Position numbers and translations under genes: made by a program. Of a stretch of DNA of 64,000 nucleotides, positions 17,156-26,292 are shown one piece after another. The notes below the pieces were generated by a model that saw only the letters and a program-made list of their open reading frames with translations, did not search any database and had not been told where the DNA came from. The stretch is from Bradyrhizobium yuanmingense (GTDB lineage Bacteria; Pseudomonadota; Alphaproteobacteria; Rhizobiales; Xanthobacteraceae). The stretch is from NCBI RefSeq assembly GCF_900094575.1, contig NZ_FMAE01000001.1:620001-684000 (forward strand), written 5' to 3'. Numbering within the stretch: position 1 is the stretch's first letter; each line of letters opens with the position of its first letter.

Positions 17156-18358
17156 ATGACGACACCGAATGCCGTACGTACCACACTGCCCAGAGGGATC
17201 TGGGTGCTCGGCTTTGTCTCGATGTTCATGGACATCTCCTCCGAGATGATCCACGCGCTGCTGCCGGTCTATCTCGTCACCGTGCTCGGCGCCTCCACCC
17301 TCACCGTCGGCTTCATCGAGGGCATTGCCGAGGCGACCGCCTCGATCACCAAGATCTTCTCCGGTGCGCTGTCGGACTGGCTCGGCCGCCGCAAGCTGCT
17401 CGCCGCGCTCGGCTATGGGCTGGCCGCCTTCACCAAGCCGCTGTTCCCGCTCGCGCCCAGCGTCGGATGGCTGGTAGCGGCGCGCTTCATCGATCGAGTC
17501 GGCAAGGGCATTCGCGGCGCGCCGCGCGATGCGCTGATCGCCGATATCGCCCCGGTCGGCCTGCGCGGCGCGAGCTTTGGCCTGCGGCAATCGCTCGACA
17601 CGATCGGCGCCTTCGTCGGGCCGCTCGTGGCCATCGGCCTGATGTGGTGGACGGCCGACAATTTTACCCTCGTGTTCTGGGTGGCGGTGCTGCCGGCCTT
17701 CCTGTCCTTCGGGCTGATCGCGTTCGCGGTGAAGGAGCCGGAGCCCGATCCGAGCCGGAAACGTGCGGAAAATCCGCTCAATCTCGCCGCAATGCGCCAG
17801 CTCGGAGCGGTCTATTGGCGCGTCGTCGCCGTGGGCGTCGTGTTCACGCTCGCGCGCTTCAGCGAGGCCTTCCTAATCTTGCGCGCACAGAACATCGGGC
17901 TCGACGTGATGTGGGTGCCGGCTGTACTGGTGCTGATGAACGTCGCCTATGCACTGTCGGCCTATCCGGCCGGCGTGCTGTCGGACCGGATCAACCGGAC
18001 CGGCCTGCTCGCGCTCGGCCTGGTCTTCCTCGCCGCGGCCGACCTCGCGCTGGCGCTGCTCCCGAGCCTTGCGGGCCTCGCGCTCGGAGTCGTGCTGTGG
18101 GGACTCCATATGGGACTGACGCAGGGCCTGCTCTCGGCCATGGTCGCCGATGCCGCCCCGCCAAGCCTGCGCGGCACCGCCTTCGGCTATTTCAACCTGT
18201 TCACCGGGCTTGCCTTGCTGGCTGCGAGCGTGATCGCGGGTGCGCTGTGGGACGCCTATGGACCGGCGGGAACGTTTCTTGCCGGGCTTGGATTCGCGCT
18301 GGTTTCGCTGGTGGGGCTGCTCGCCGTCGGCAAAGGTCTGGCCACCGAGGGCAAGTGA
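17156..18358 (+). CDS. MFS transporter under fluoride riboswitch
   Basis: A 400-residue, twelve-segment major facilitator protein. Family features include SGALSDWLGRRKLLAALGYG (the loop 2-3 A-motif), DRVGKGIRGAPRDALIADIA and LSDRINRTGLLALGLVF. Its close sequence relatives are MFS proteins of unsettled substrate. It is the first gene after the fluoride riboswitch and terminator and precedes crcB by 28 bp, so it should be induced by fluoride. ATG 17156 is chosen; GTG 17150 is nearly equivalent. The cargo (fluoride, a fluorinated compound or a metabolite released under fluoride stress) cannot be told from sequence. Confidence 0.88.
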   Translation: MTTPNAVRTTLPRGIWVLGFVSMFMDISSEMIHALLPVYLVTVLGASTLTVGFIEGIAEATASITKIFSGALSDWLGRRKLLAALGYGLAAFTKPLFPLAPSVGWLVAARFIDRVGKGIRGAPRDALIADIAPVGLRGASFGLRQSLDTIGAFVGPLVAIGLMWWTADNFTLVFWVAVLPAFLSFGLIAFAVKEPEPDPSRKRAENPLNLAAMRQLGAVYWRVVAVGVVFTLARFSEAFLILRAQNIGLDVMWVPAVLVLMNVAYALSAYPAGVLSDRINRTGLLALGLVFLAAADLALALLPSLAGLALGVVLWGLHMGLTQGLLSAMVADAAPPSLRGTAFGYFNLFTGLALLAASVIAGALWDAYGPAGTFLAGLGFALVSLVGLLAVGKGLATEGK

Positions 18359-18386
18359 AGCAAATGGCGAAGTGGGGAACGAGACA

Positions 18387-18770
18387 TTGAACATTCAATA
18401 CATCCTCGCCGTTGCCGGCGGCGGAGCGCTCGGCGCGGTCATACGCTATCTCGTTGCGATCGGGTCGGGCCGCGCGTTCGGTACGGATTTTCCGTGGGGC
18501 ACGCTGATCGTCAACGTCACCGGATCGTTCCTGATCGGCATTTTTACCGCGCTGTTCGCGACCAAATGGAACCTGCCGCAGGCCGCGCGGATGTTTCTGA
18601 CGGTCGGAGTTTGTGGCGGATACACGACGTTCTCGACGTTCTCGCTGGATGCCTGGTATCTGATCGAGCGCGGCCAGACATGGGCATCTGCCGCCTACAT
18701 GATTGCGTCGGTCGTGCTGTCGGTGGGCGCTCTGATCGCCGCATTACAGCTCGTTCGCGCACTTCCGTAA
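18387..18770 (+). CDS. crcB: Fluoride exporter CrcB/Fluc
   Basis: A 127-residue, four-helix membrane protein with the Fluc signatures GGALGAVIRYLVAI, GTLIVNVTGSFLIGIF (conserved Asn) and GVCGGYTTFSTFSLDAW (the Phe-box region and central Na+ site). Fluc proteins form antiparallel dimers and let fluoride leave the cell. The start is TTG 18387, preceded by GGGGA eight bases upstream; no ATG or GTG in frame fits. It lies second in the riboswitch-controlled operon. Confidence 0.95.
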   Translation: MNIQYILAVAGGGALGAVIRYLVAIGSGRAFGTDFPWGTLIVNVTGSFLIGIFTALFATKWNLPQAARMFLTVGVCGGYTTFSTFSLDAWYLIERGQTWASAAYMIASVVLSVGALIAALQLVRALP

Positions 18771-18906
18771 CTCGCGCAGGCGCAAGTCGTGCATTCCTGC
18801 CCAGCCGCGACGGCATAGTGGCGAGCGGCCGCATATCTTGGAGCGCTCCCCGCTCCTGCGGTATGATGGCTGGTGGCTCATTCGAGCCAGGGCGTTTCGG
18901 GACACG

Positions 18907-19212
18907 ATGAACGACACCGTCACCAAACCGAAAACCAGGACCAGGACCAAGGTCGAGCGGCCGAAGCTCCACAAGGTCATCCTGATCAACGACGACTACA
19001 CGCCGCGTGAATTCGTCACCATGGTGCTGAAGGCCGAATTCCGCATGACCGAGGATCAGGCCTACAAGGTGATGATCACCGCGCACAAGCTGGGCGCCTG
19101 CGTGGTGGCCGTATTCACCAAGGACGTCGCCGAAACCAAGGCAACGCGCGCCACCGACGCCGGCCGCGCCAAGGGCTATCCGCTATTGTTCACGACGGAG
19201 CCGGAGGAATAG
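18907..19212 (+). CDS. clpS: ATP-dependent Clp protease adaptor ClpS (ClpS2-like)
   Basis: A 101-residue adaptor that delivers N-degron substrates to ClpAP. The core is present: HKVILINDDYTPREFVTMVL forms the substrate and ClpA-binding face, with DQAYKVMITAHKLGACVVAVF following. The variation at VTMVLKAEFRM and TAHKLGACV resembles the second alphaproteobacterial paralog, ClpS2, rather than the canonical form next to clpA. ATG 18907 gives the family length with a basic, Thr-rich tail at the N-terminus. clpA is not adjacent. Confidence 0.93.
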   Translation: MNDTVTKPKTRTRTKVERPKLHKVILINDDYTPREFVTMVLKAEFRMTEDQAYKVMITAHKLGACVVAVFTKDVAETKATRATDAGRAKGYPLLFTTEPEE

Positions 19213-19239
19213 GCTTCATCCTGCGACGATGAATGGCCT

Positions 19240-20445
19240 TCAGCTCAGTGCACATCGCGCCATCACCACCGGCGTCTCCTCCGCCAGCCCGTAGACGCGC
19301 TGCGCCTTGGAAAATCCTGCGATCGGAAACTCGCCGAGCTGGTGCCAATCATGGCGGCAGACATTGGCAAAACCTTCCGAGGCGACGACGGTCCGCCCCA
19401 GGCGCCCCGCGATCTTCTCCAGCCTTGCCGCGAGATTGACCGCCGGGCCGATGCAGGTGAAGTCGAGGCGGTTGCCGCCGCCGATATTGCCGTAAAGGAT
19501 GTTGCCGACATGCAGCGCGACGCCGAAGCGGAAGCGCTCGACGGCCTCGCCCACCGGAAAGGCGAGCGCCTCGACGCTGGCGCGCGAGTCGCGCGCCGCC
19601 TCCAGCACCTGCGCGCAGACATGAGCGGCATCGCCGACATATTCGTCGATCGGGAACACGGCGAGCAGGCCGTCGCCCATGAACTTCAGCACCTCGCCGC
19701 CATGGTCTCGGATCGCCGTGACTTGGCAGTCGAAATAATGATTGAGGATCTGGACAACCGTCTCGGGCGGCAGCCGGTCCGACAGCGCGGTGAAGCCGCG
19801 CAGGTCCGACAGCCAGATCGCCGCCTGCATGGTGTCGTTGTGACCGCGGCGGATCTGGCCGCCGAGGATGCGCGCGCCGGCGCGATTACCGACATAGGTG
19901 TCGAGCAGCATCTCGGCGGTGCGGCGCATAGTGATGATCTCGCTGATGCGTGCGAGAGGCGCTATGAGAGCTCGGATGGCTGCGATGTCGTCGTCGCTGA
20001 AGCCGCCGGGCTGCCGCGTGATCCAGCTCGTCGCGTGAATGGAGCCGTCGAGAAAAGGCACCGGCACCGCGATATAATCGGTCGCGCCTTCGGCGTGCAT
20101 GTCCTCGAGGAACGGAAATCGCTTGCTGTCGGGGTCGCCTGCGCGGCCCCTGACCTCGATGCCCTGCTCGAAAACCACGCGAAGCGGGCTGTGGGCGAAT
20201 TGGGGCGTGTCCAGGATCTCAAAATCGACGCTGCCGATTTCAACTCCCTCGCCCTGCCGCCAGATGAAGTTGCGGCCGAAGACTTCGGGATGCAGCGTGC
20301 GGATGAAGATGCCGAACCGCCACAGCGGCAGGCCCGCCGCGATCAGACGTTCGCAGAAATCGGCAATCCCTACGGCCGGCTCCTGAGCCGCCCAAGTGCC
20401 GTCGATCAGCCAGTTGGTGATGCGCTGAAGCTCGGAGCTGTTCAT
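19240..20445 (-). CDS. Class III adenylate/guanylate cyclase domain protein
   Basis: A 401-residue soluble protein. Residues about 1-200 form a GAF-like sensory region (WLIDGTWAAQEPAVGIADF; DYIAVPVPFLDGSIHATSW). The cyclase domain follows: AIWLSDLRGFTALSDRLP with the first metal Asp, GGEVLKFMGDGLLAVFPID with the second Asp and the base-selecting Lys, and FTCIGPAVNLAARLE. The Lys plus Thr pattern suggests ATP use of the class IIIb kind. This N-terminal/cyclase layout is multiplied in rhizobial genomes. The signal is unknown. Confidence 0.88.
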   Translation of the reverse strand: MNSSELQRITNWLIDGTWAAQEPAVGIADFCERLIAAGLPLWRFGIFIRTLHPEVFGRNFIWRQGEGVEIGSVDFEILDTPQFAHSPLRVVFEQGIEVRGRAGDPDSKRFPFLEDMHAEGATDYIAVPVPFLDGSIHATSWITRQPGGFSDDDIAAIRALIAPLARISEIITMRRTAEMLLDTYVGNRAGARILGGQIRRGHNDTMQAAIWLSDLRGFTALSDRLPPETVVQILNHYFDCQVTAIRDHGGEVLKFMGDGLLAVFPIDEYVGDAAHVCAQVLEAARDSRASVEALAFPVGEAVERFRFGVALHVGNILYGNIGGGNRLDFTCIGPAVNLAARLEKIAGRLGRTVVASEGFANVCRHDWHQLGEFPIAGFSKAQRVYGLAEETPVVMARCALS

Positions 20446-20507
20446 GGCCGCATTTGCGGACGAAGTTGCGGGGCCGTCAAGCTGCGCGGTGGACTAGTAC
20501 CGCGAGT

Positions 20508-21596
20508 TCAACGCCCGACCTGTCCGCGATCGCGCAGGAAGTGATCGGCCAGCACGCAGGCCATCATGGCCTCGCCGACGGGGACGGCGCGAATGCCGAC
20601 GCAGGGATCGTGGCGGCCCTTGGTGAATATCTCGGTCTCGGTGCCTTGCCGATCGACGGTGAGACGCGGCTGCAGGATCGACGAGGTCGGCTTCACCGCG
20701 AAACGTACCACCACGGGCTGCCCGGTGGAGATACCGCCCAGCACGCCGCCGGCGTGGTTGGAGAGGAAGCGCGTGCCGTCATTGCCGGAGCGCATCTCGT
20801 CGGCGTTCTGTTCGCCCGTCAGTTCTGCCGCACCAAAACCGGCGCCGATCTCGACGCCCTTCACCGCGTTGATGGTCATCATCGCGCCCGCCAGATCGGA
20901 ATCGAGCTTGGCGTAGATCGGCGCGCCGAGACCTGCCGGCACGCCCTCGGCGACGACCTCGATCACGGCGCCGATCGAGGAGCCGCTTTTGCGGATGCCA
21001 TCGAGATAGGTCTCGAAGAACGCGGCCTTGTCCTTGTCGGGACAGAAGAAGGGATTCTTGGCGACCTCGTCCCAGTCCCACTTGTCGCGGTCGATCTTGT
21101 GCGGGCCGATCTGCACCAGGGCGCCTCGCACCTTCACATCCGGCAGCACTTTCCGCGCGATGGCGCCTGCGGCAACGCGCATCGCGGTCTCGCGCGCCGA
21201 GGAGCGCCCGCCGCCGCGATAATCGCGCAGGCCGTACTTCGCCTCATAGGTGAAGTCGGCATGACCGGGACGAAACTTGTCCTTGATCTCGGAATAATCC
21301 TTCGAGCGCTGGTCGGTGTTCTCGATCAGAAGGCCGATTGGCGTGCCCGTCGTCACCTGAGCGCCGGTCTCGGGATGGGCCATCACGCCGGACAGGATCT
21401 TCACCTGGTCCGGCTCCTGGCGCTGGGTGGTGAAGCGCGACTGGCCGGGACGGCGCCGGTCGAGATCCCGCTGGATGTCGGCCTCGGTGAGCGGGATCAT
21501 CGGCGGGCAGCCGTCAACCACGCAGCCGATCGCCACCCCATGACTCTCGCCGAAGGTTGTGACGCGGAACATGTGGCCGAAAGTGTTGAAGGACAT
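20508..21596 (-). CDS. aroC: Chorismate synthase
   Basis: A 362-residue enzyme that converts 5-enolpyruvylshikimate 3-phosphate to chorismate with reduced FMN, the last shared step of aromatic amino acid synthesis. Signatures visible are [20 protein letters not shown] at the N-terminus, [20 protein letters not shown] in the middle, and [10 protein letters not shown] plus [17 protein letters not shown] near the C-terminus. Length is normal. The gene sits between the cyclase gene and a dispersed repeat, with no obvious operon partner. Confidence 0.96.
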   Translation of the reverse strand: MSFNTFGHMFRVTTFGESHGVAIGCVVDGCPPMIPLTEADIQRDLDRRRPGQSRFTTQRQEPDQVKILSGVMAHPETGAQVTTGTPIGLLIENTDQRSKDYSEIKDKFRPGHADFTYEAKYGLRDYRGGGRSSARETAMRVAAGAIARKVLPDVKVRGALVQIGPHKIDRDKWDWDEVAKNPFFCPDKDKAAFFETYLDGIRKSGSSIGAVIEVVAEGVPAGLGAPIYAKLDSDLAGAMMTINAVKGVEIGAGFGAAELTGEQNADEMRSGNDGTRFLSNHAGGVLGGISTGQPVVVRFAVKPTSSILQPRLTVDRQGTETEIFTKGRHDPCVGIRAVPVGEAMMACVLADHFLRDRGQVGR

Positions 21597-21681
21597 CCGT
21601 ATCTGGCTCGTAAGTCAGTTCTGACTTGTGTCGTAACTGTCGTAACGCGCCCTGAAATGAGGGTCAAATGCCCGCCACAGT

Positions 21682-21774
21682 CGTCATGGCCGCGCTTGTC
21701 CCGGCCATCCACGTTCTCGTCCGCCGCGAGCGCAAAAGTCCGTGGATGCCCGGGACGAGCCCGGGCATGACGGC
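21682..21774. repeat. Dispersed palindromic repeat, family B (copy 1)
   Basis: The arms GTCATGGCCGCGCTTGTCCC and its near-complement ending CCCGGGCATGACGG flank CCATCCACG...CGTGGATG. Copies lie at 33742-33830 and 44656-44742. About 90 bp, intergenic each time, with variable loops. No coding capacity and no transposase; a REP-like element typical of Bradyrhizobium. Confidence 0.75.
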
Positions 21775-21797
21775 GAGGGTGGGGCAACGCGCCGCCC

Positions 21798-22397
21798 TTA
21801 ACTGAACTTCTCCAGCCGCCCGTCGCGGAACACGTAGACGGCGCCCTGCTCGATATAGAGCTCGGCGGCGCCGGCGGGGGTCTCTAGCCCCAGGGACACC
21901 ATCAGGGCCCGGCAGGTCCCGCCATGGGCGACCGCGACGGTGTCGGTCCGGAGCTCGTCGTACCAGGCGCGCACGCGGACCTGCACGTCGGCGTAGGTCT
22001 CCCCACCCGCAGGCCCCACGGTCCATTTGTCGGCGAGGCGCCTCGCATAGATGTCCGGATCCTTCGCCTCGCTCTCGGCCAGCGTCAGCCCCTCCCAGGT
22101 GCCGTAGCCGATCTCGCGCAGACGATCGTCGAGCGCGTAATCGGCAGGCGGCAGTTCGAGCTTGCCGCGCGCGAGCTCCATGGTCTGGCGCGCACGGCCG
22201 AGCGGGCTCGACACGTAAGCCAGCGCGGCCTTGTCGCGCCCGTCGCGCTTGAACAGGTCGGCGAGAATGCCGCCGGCCTGCACGGCCTGGCTGCGGCCGC
22301 GCGCGTTCAACGGAATGTCCCTGGTGCCCTGAAGCCTGCCGAGCGCATTCCACTCGGTCTCGCCGTGGCGAAGATAGTAGATCGTAGGCCTGGGCAT
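21798..22397 (-). CDS. Histidine phosphatase (phosphoglycerate mutase-like) family protein
   Basis: A 199-residue protein with the branch-1 histidine phosphatase motif YYLRHGETEWN (phospho-acceptor His in RHGE), SSPLGRARQTMELA, EIGYGTWEGLTLAE and the second catalytic His in VAVAHGGTCRAL. Members include cofactor-dependent phosphoglycerate mutases, cobalamin-pathway CobC phosphatases and broad phosphatases. Size and motifs do not decide among these. It ends 12 bp before the fabI stop on the same strand, so it may be co-transcribed downstream of fabI. Confidence 0.85.
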   Translation of the reverse strand: MPRPTIYYLRHGETEWNALGRLQGTRDIPLNARGRSQAVQAGGILADLFKRDGRDKAALAYVSSPLGRARQTMELARGKLELPPADYALDDRLREIGYGTWEGLTLAESEAKDPDIYARRLADKWTVGPAGGETYADVQVRVRAWYDELRTDTVAVAHGGTCRALMVSLGLETPAGAAELYIEQGAVYVFRDGRLEKFS

Positions 22398-22409
22398 TTC
22401 AGTTAGAGG

Positions 22410-23225
22410 CTAGTCCTTCCCGCCAAGCGAGATATCAGGCGCATCCGGCCGCTTCATGCCGAGCACGTGATAGCCGGAATCGACGTGGTGCACCTCGCCG
22501 GTGACGCCGCGCGAGAGGTCGGAGAGGAAATACAGCGCGCTGCCGCCGACGTCTTCGGTGGAGACGTTGCGCCGCATCGGCGCATTGGTCTCGTTCCACT
22601 TCAGGATATAGCGGAAGTCGCCGATGCCGGACGCCGCCAGCGTCTTGATGGGACCTGCCGAGATCGCGTTGACGCGAATGTTCTTCTCGCCGAGATCGGC
22701 GGCGAGATAGCGCACGCTGGCTTCCAGCGCCGCCTTGGCCACGCCCATGACGTTGTAGTGCGGCATCCACTTCTCGGCGCCGTAATAGGAGAGCGTGATC
22801 AGCGAGCCGCCATCCGTCATCAGCTTCTCGGCGCGCTGCGCCACCGCCGTGAACGAATAGCAGGAGATCAGCATCGACTTCGAAAAATTCTCCTGCGTGG
22901 TGTCGACGTAGCGGCCGTCGAGCTGCTCGCCATAGGCGATCGCATGCACGAGGAAGTCGATCTTGCCCCATTTCTCCTTCAGCACAGCGAAGACGGCATC
23001 GATGGTCGCGGCATCGGTGACGTCGCAATGGCCGAGCACGAGGCCGCCGATCTCGGCGGCGAGCGGCTCGACGCGCTTCTTCAGCGCATCGCCCTGATAG
23101 GTGAAGGCGAGCTCGGCGCCAGCGGCGTGGCATGCCTTGGCGATTCCCCAGGCGATCGAGCGGTTGTTGGCGACGCCGAGGATGACCCCGCGCTTTCCTT
23201 GCATCAGACCCGAATTCTGCGCCAT
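22410..23225 (-). CDS. fabI: Enoyl-[acyl-carrier-protein] reductase (NADH)
   Basis: A 271-residue FabI. GVANNRSIAWGIAKA is the nucleotide-binding loop specific to this family, YYGAEKWMPHYNVMGVAK contains the Tyr-(x6)-Lys active site, and AGPIKTLAASGI is the substrate loop targeted by triclosan. It performs the last reduction in each fatty-acid elongation cycle. ATG 23225 (MAQNSGLMQGKR) gives family length; an ATG 81 bp further upstream would add a non-homologous leader. Divergent from the ECF sigma gene. Confidence 0.95.
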   Translation of the reverse strand: MAQNSGLMQGKRGVILGVANNRSIAWGIAKACHAAGAELAFTYQGDALKKRVEPLAAEIGGLVLGHCDVTDAATIDAVFAVLKEKWGKIDFLVHAIAYGEQLDGRYVDTTQENFSKSMLISCYSFTAVAQRAEKLMTDGGSLITLSYYGAEKWMPHYNVMGVAKAALEASVRYLAADLGEKNIRVNAISAGPIKTLAASGIGDFRYILKWNETNAPMRRNVSTEDVGGSALYFLSDLSRGVTGEVHHVDSGYHVLGMKRPDAPDISLGGKD

Positions 23226-23397
23226 TTTTGCACGTCCCGTCGAACTCTCGTTGAGGTCTGGAGGTACACCAGCCCTCCCTCGCGGTACAGCCCTAATCCG
23301 CAGCATTAACGCTGTTTCGAGTGCCGGAATAGCCGTTCCGCTTGGGTGTTATGATCGCTATAGGCGCGCGTCGAACGCCAGGGATGTCAGGACCGCA

Positions 23398-23886
23398 ATG
23401 AGTGCGTTTCGCCAGAGTGTGGAAGCCATGATCCCGGCGTTGCGCCGCTACGCCCGCGCGCTCACACGCGATGCGGATGCGGCCGACGATCTGGTCCAGG
23501 ATACGTTGGTACGCGCGCTGCGTTCGGAGCGGCTGTTTCTCGGAGGCGACGTCAGGAGCTGGCTCTATACGATCCTGACCAACCTCAACAAGAACCGGCG
23601 GCGCTCGCTGGCAAGGCGGCCGCAATTCATGCCGCTGACGGACAACAACCCCGATGCCAGCGGGACCGAGGCCGAAGGACGCGACATCGAGAAGGCACTG
23701 GCTACTCTCGTCGAGGAGCAGCGTTCGGTGCTGCTGCTGGTGATGCTGGAAGGCATGAGCTACCGCGAGGTTGCCGACATCCAGGGCGTGCCGATCGGCA
23801 CCGTGATGTCGCGCCTGGCGCGCGCAAGAGCCCACGTCAAAGCCTCGCTGGAGGGCGAGCGTACGGCGCTCAGGCGGGTGAAATGA
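23398..23886 (+). CDS. ECF-type RNA polymerase sigma factor
   Basis: A 162-residue sigma-70 family protein: region 2 is ALTRDADAADDLVQDTLVRA with DVRSWLYTILTNLNKNRRR, and region 4 is VLLLVMLEGMSYREVADIQG with GTVMSRLARARAHV. The start ATG 23398 follows AGGACCGCA. The next gene encodes a membrane protein with the layout of an anti-sigma factor, so the pair probably answers an envelope signal. A GGAAT-N16-TGTT motif at 23326-23350 lies upstream and could be an autoregulated ECF promoter. It is not the EcfG general stress sigma in context, since phyR and nepR are absent. Confidence 0.9.
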   Translation: MSAFRQSVEAMIPALRRYARALTRDADAADDLVQDTLVRALRSERLFLGGDVRSWLYTILTNLNKNRRRSLARRPQFMPLTDNNPDASGTEAEGRDIEKALATLVEEQRSVLLLVMLEGMSYREVADIQGVPIGTVMSRLARARAHVKASLEGERTALRRVK

Positions 23887-23992
23887 TGGCCGGGTCGATG
23901 CATCGAACGATCTCCGCCCGCAGCCGGATAGTGAGCTGCGCGAAGCTAACTCGCAGAAGACATTTTGGGCCGCAGAGCCAGAGACGACCGAT

Positions 23993-24763
23993 ATGAACGA
24001 CCGCAAGATTCCAGTAACCGAGGACGAACTGCACGCCTATGTCGACGGCGAGTTGCCGGCCGAGCGACGCGCCGACGTCGAGGCCTTTCTTGCCGCCCAC
24101 CCCGAGGACGCCGAGCGGGTGCAATCCTGGCGGACGATGGCCGAGATGCTGCACGCCCGTTACGATGCGATTGCCCATGAACGGGTGCCCGCACGGCTCG
24201 AGCTCGAGAGGCTGGAGCGCCGCCCGCGGCAATGGTTTTATGGCGCCGCCGCGGCCGTGCTGGTCGCCTTCGTCGCCGGCGGCACCGCCGGTTGGGTGGC
24301 GCATGGCGCCGCCAACGCGCCTTCGACCTTCCGGAGCTTTACGGCGGACGCACTCGACGCCCACCGCCTCTATGTCGTCGAGGTCCGCCACCCCGTTGAG
24401 GTCGGCGGCAACGAGCGCGATCACTTGCAGGCCTGGCTGACCCGGCGCTGCGGCTGGACCGTGTTCGCGCCGAACCTGGAGGCGAGCGGGCTGAAGCTGG
24501 TCGGCGGCCGGCTTCTGCCGGGACCGAACGGTCCGGCGTCGTTCCTGATGTACGAGGGCGCTTCGGGCGAACGGTACACCATCTACAGCGCCAAGACCGA
24601 GAATGGTGCAACGCAAATGCGCTACGCCAAGACGGACAAGGACGGCGCGTTGTTCTGGTCCGAGCGCGGCGTCGGCTACGTCGTCAGCGGCAGCAGCGAT
24701 CGCGAGCGGCTGACCAAGGTGGCGCAGGCCGTCTACGACCAAGCAGAGAAAAACGGCACCTAG
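23993..24763 (+). CDS. Anti-sigma factor, single-pass membrane protein
   Basis: A 256-residue protein with an N-terminal cytoplasmic anti-sigma domain (EDELHAYVDGELPAERRADV; FLAAHPEDAERVQSWR), a single transmembrane segment at about 82-103 (QWFYGAAAAVLVAFVAGGTA), and a periplasmic domain of about 150 residues (VEVRHPVEVGGNERDHLQAW; LTRRCGWTVFAPNLEASGL). The zinc-binding HxxxCxxC of ZAS proteins is absent. It lies 106 bp after the sigma gene on the same strand. The periplasmic part presumably senses the signal. Confidence 0.88.
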   Translation: MNDRKIPVTEDELHAYVDGELPAERRADVEAFLAAHPEDAERVQSWRTMAEMLHARYDAIAHERVPARLELERLERRPRQWFYGAAAAVLVAFVAGGTAGWVAHGAANAPSTFRSFTADALDAHRLYVVEVRHPVEVGGNERDHLQAWLTRRCGWTVFAPNLEASGLKLVGGRLLPGPNGPASFLMYEGASGERYTIYSAKTENGATQMRYAKTDKDGALFWSERGVGYVVSGSSDRERLTKVAQAVYDQAEKNGT

Positions 24764-25080
24764 ACAACCGCGCAAGGCCAGTGCCCAGATTCCGTCATCG
24801 AAAATTTGGAATCAGGACATCGACACGTCTCATTATCGCACCGGGTGCTCACGCGATTATGAGTGGCGTTCGATCCGCCGATCGACGCGGGCGGCCTCGA
24901 TTGGGGTTTTTGGTACCGCGCTGGTCCCCCTCTCGAGGCCGCACCTTTTTATCGGCTGCCCCGCCGGACAGCCGACACGTCGAGACCATGAAGCGCTACC
25001 ACGCCTCAGGCGTATGATGGGCATCATCTCCAGGACGATGCCGTGGTCCTTTAGGAGAACCCCTTCAGTTCGCTCTCGCC
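24764..25080. other. Gap of about 0.3 kb, no gene seen
   Basis: Between the anti-sigma gene and a dispersed repeat. A 78-codon frame at 24781-25017 has basic, low-complexity character, no ribosome site and no family resemblance, so I do not call it. No tRNA or recognisable RNA motif was found. Confidence 0.4.
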
Positions 25081-25167
25081 CTAAAGCGCGATGGCTCGCG
25101 CTTTAGCTCTTTGTTTGCGCATGATCTTTCCGGAAAACCGCTCCACACTTTTCCGGACATGCTTTAG
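25081..25167. repeat. Dispersed palindromic repeat, family C (copy 1)
   Basis: Two adjoining dyads: AAAGCGCGATGGCTCGCGCTTT, then GCATGATCTTTCCGG with its complement-like CCGGACATGC around AAAACCGCTCCACACTT. Close copies lie at 26245-26292 (second dyad only), 54185-54284 (complete) and 52653-52675 (first dyad only). The 3' end overlaps the stop codon of the J-protein gene by three bases. Confidence 0.72.
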
Positions 25168-26126
25168 CCGACACCGCCACGTGGATTGTAGGGGTGTTGG
25201 TCCCGCCACTTCTCCATCAATGCTTCAAGCTCGGCGTCGTTCCCGTCCGGTAGCATAATCCTGATGATGACGAAGAGATCTCCGGTTCCGCCGGCTTTCG
25301 GCAGGCCCTTGCCCTTGAGGCGGAAGGTCCGGCCGCTGGACGTGTTCTTGGGGACCGAGAGCTCCACGGCATTGCCGAGGGTCGGCACGCGGACCTTGCC
25401 GCCGAGCACCGCCTCGTAGAGCGTGACCGGCAGGTCGATCCTGAGGTCTGCGCCCTCGACCTTGAAGAACGGGTGCGGTGCAATGTTGATGGTGATCAGG
25501 AGATCGCCGGGCGGATGGCCCTGCGCACTTTCTCCCTGCCCCCGCAGCCTGATCTGCTGGCCCTCGGTGACCCCGGCCGGAATCTTGACGTTGAGCTCCT
25601 TGCCAGTCGGCAGCCGCACACGCTTCTCGCCGCCCTTGACCGCCTCTTCCAGCGAGACGCTCATGGCGACGTTGACGTCGAGATCGAGCCCGATGCCGCC
25701 AGTGTCGAACTCGAACTGGGCGCCGCCGCCTGCTCCGGGCCGTGCGCCGCGCATCCCGCCGCCGAACATGCTGTTGAGGATGTCCTCGAACGCACCGCCG
25801 CCCGGGCCGCCCGCACCGCCGCTTCGGAACGTATAGCTTTCGAACCCGCCAGGGCCCGCGCGGCCGCGAGGACCGCCGCCGCCCGGAAAACCCTGGAAGC
25901 GCGGCTTGCCCTCGGCGTCGATCTCGCCCCGGTCAAACTGCTTGCGCTTGTCCTCGTCGCCGAGGATCTCGTTGGCCGAGTTGATCTCGGCGAAGCGTTC
26001 GGCAGCCTTCGGATCACCCTTGTTGCTGTCAGGATGGTGCTTCTTGGCCAGCTTGCGATAGGCGCTTTTGATCGCGGCAGCGCTGGCGCTCCGCGGCACC
26101 CCCAAGACCTCATAGGGGTCGCGCAT
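25164..26126 (-). CDS. DnaJ-family protein of the CbpA type (J domain, no zinc finger)
   Basis: A 320-residue co-chaperone. Residues 2-66 are a J domain with the HPD tripeptide in [15 protein letters not shown] Gly/Phe-rich linker follows (about 78-135; [16 protein letters not shown]). The C-terminal substrate-binding domains begin at [19 protein letters not shown] and include [17 protein letters not shown] and [19 protein letters not shown]. The CxxCxGxG zinc repeats of DnaJ are absent, so it matches CbpA/DjlA-like curved-DNA-binding J proteins. It stimulates DnaK ATPase. Reads toward a family C repeat. Confidence 0.9.
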   Translation of the reverse strand: MRDPYEVLGVPRSASAAAIKSAYRKLAKKHHPDSNKGDPKAAERFAEINSANEILGDEDKRKQFDRGEIDAEGKPRFQGFPGGGGPRGRAGPGGFESYTFRSGGAGGPGGGAFEDILNSMFGGGMRGARPGAGGGAQFEFDTGGIGLDLDVNVAMSVSLEEAVKGGEKRVRLPTGKELNVKIPAGVTEGQQIRLRGQGESAQGHPPGDLLITINIAPHPFFKVEGADLRIDLPVTLYEAVLGGKVRVPTLGNAVELSVPKNTSSGRTFRLKGKGLPKAGGTGDLFVIIRIMLPDGNDAELEALMEKWRDQHPYNPRGGVG

Positions 26127-26244
26127 TCGTCACGTCTCCTTCAAGAAATCGAATTGTTCAAAGGGCTCCCCGCCCCACCTGCGGGTGATGTGGGAAGAGA
26201 GTGGCATTTTTGCAACTAGGAACGCGAGCTGAAGCTCTATCTTT

Positions 26245-26292
26245 GGAGCATGGTCTGATCGGAAAACCGGTTCCCACGTTTCCGGATCATGC
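26245..26292. repeat. Dispersed palindromic repeat, family C (partial copy 2)
   Basis: GAGCATGGTCTGATCGGAAAA and CCGGATCATGCTC are inverted arms around a short loop; this is the second dyad of the family C element. It lies between the J-protein gene and the lipoprotein gene. Confidence 0.65.

Noticed and set aside
21682..21774. Dispersed palindromes considered as insertion sequences
   Set aside because: About 90-200 bp, no transposase gene and no target-site duplication that I can see; better described as REP-like repeats.
24781..25017. 78-codon plus-strand frame after the anti-sigma gene
   Set aside because: No ribosome site, basic random-looking composition and no family resemblance.
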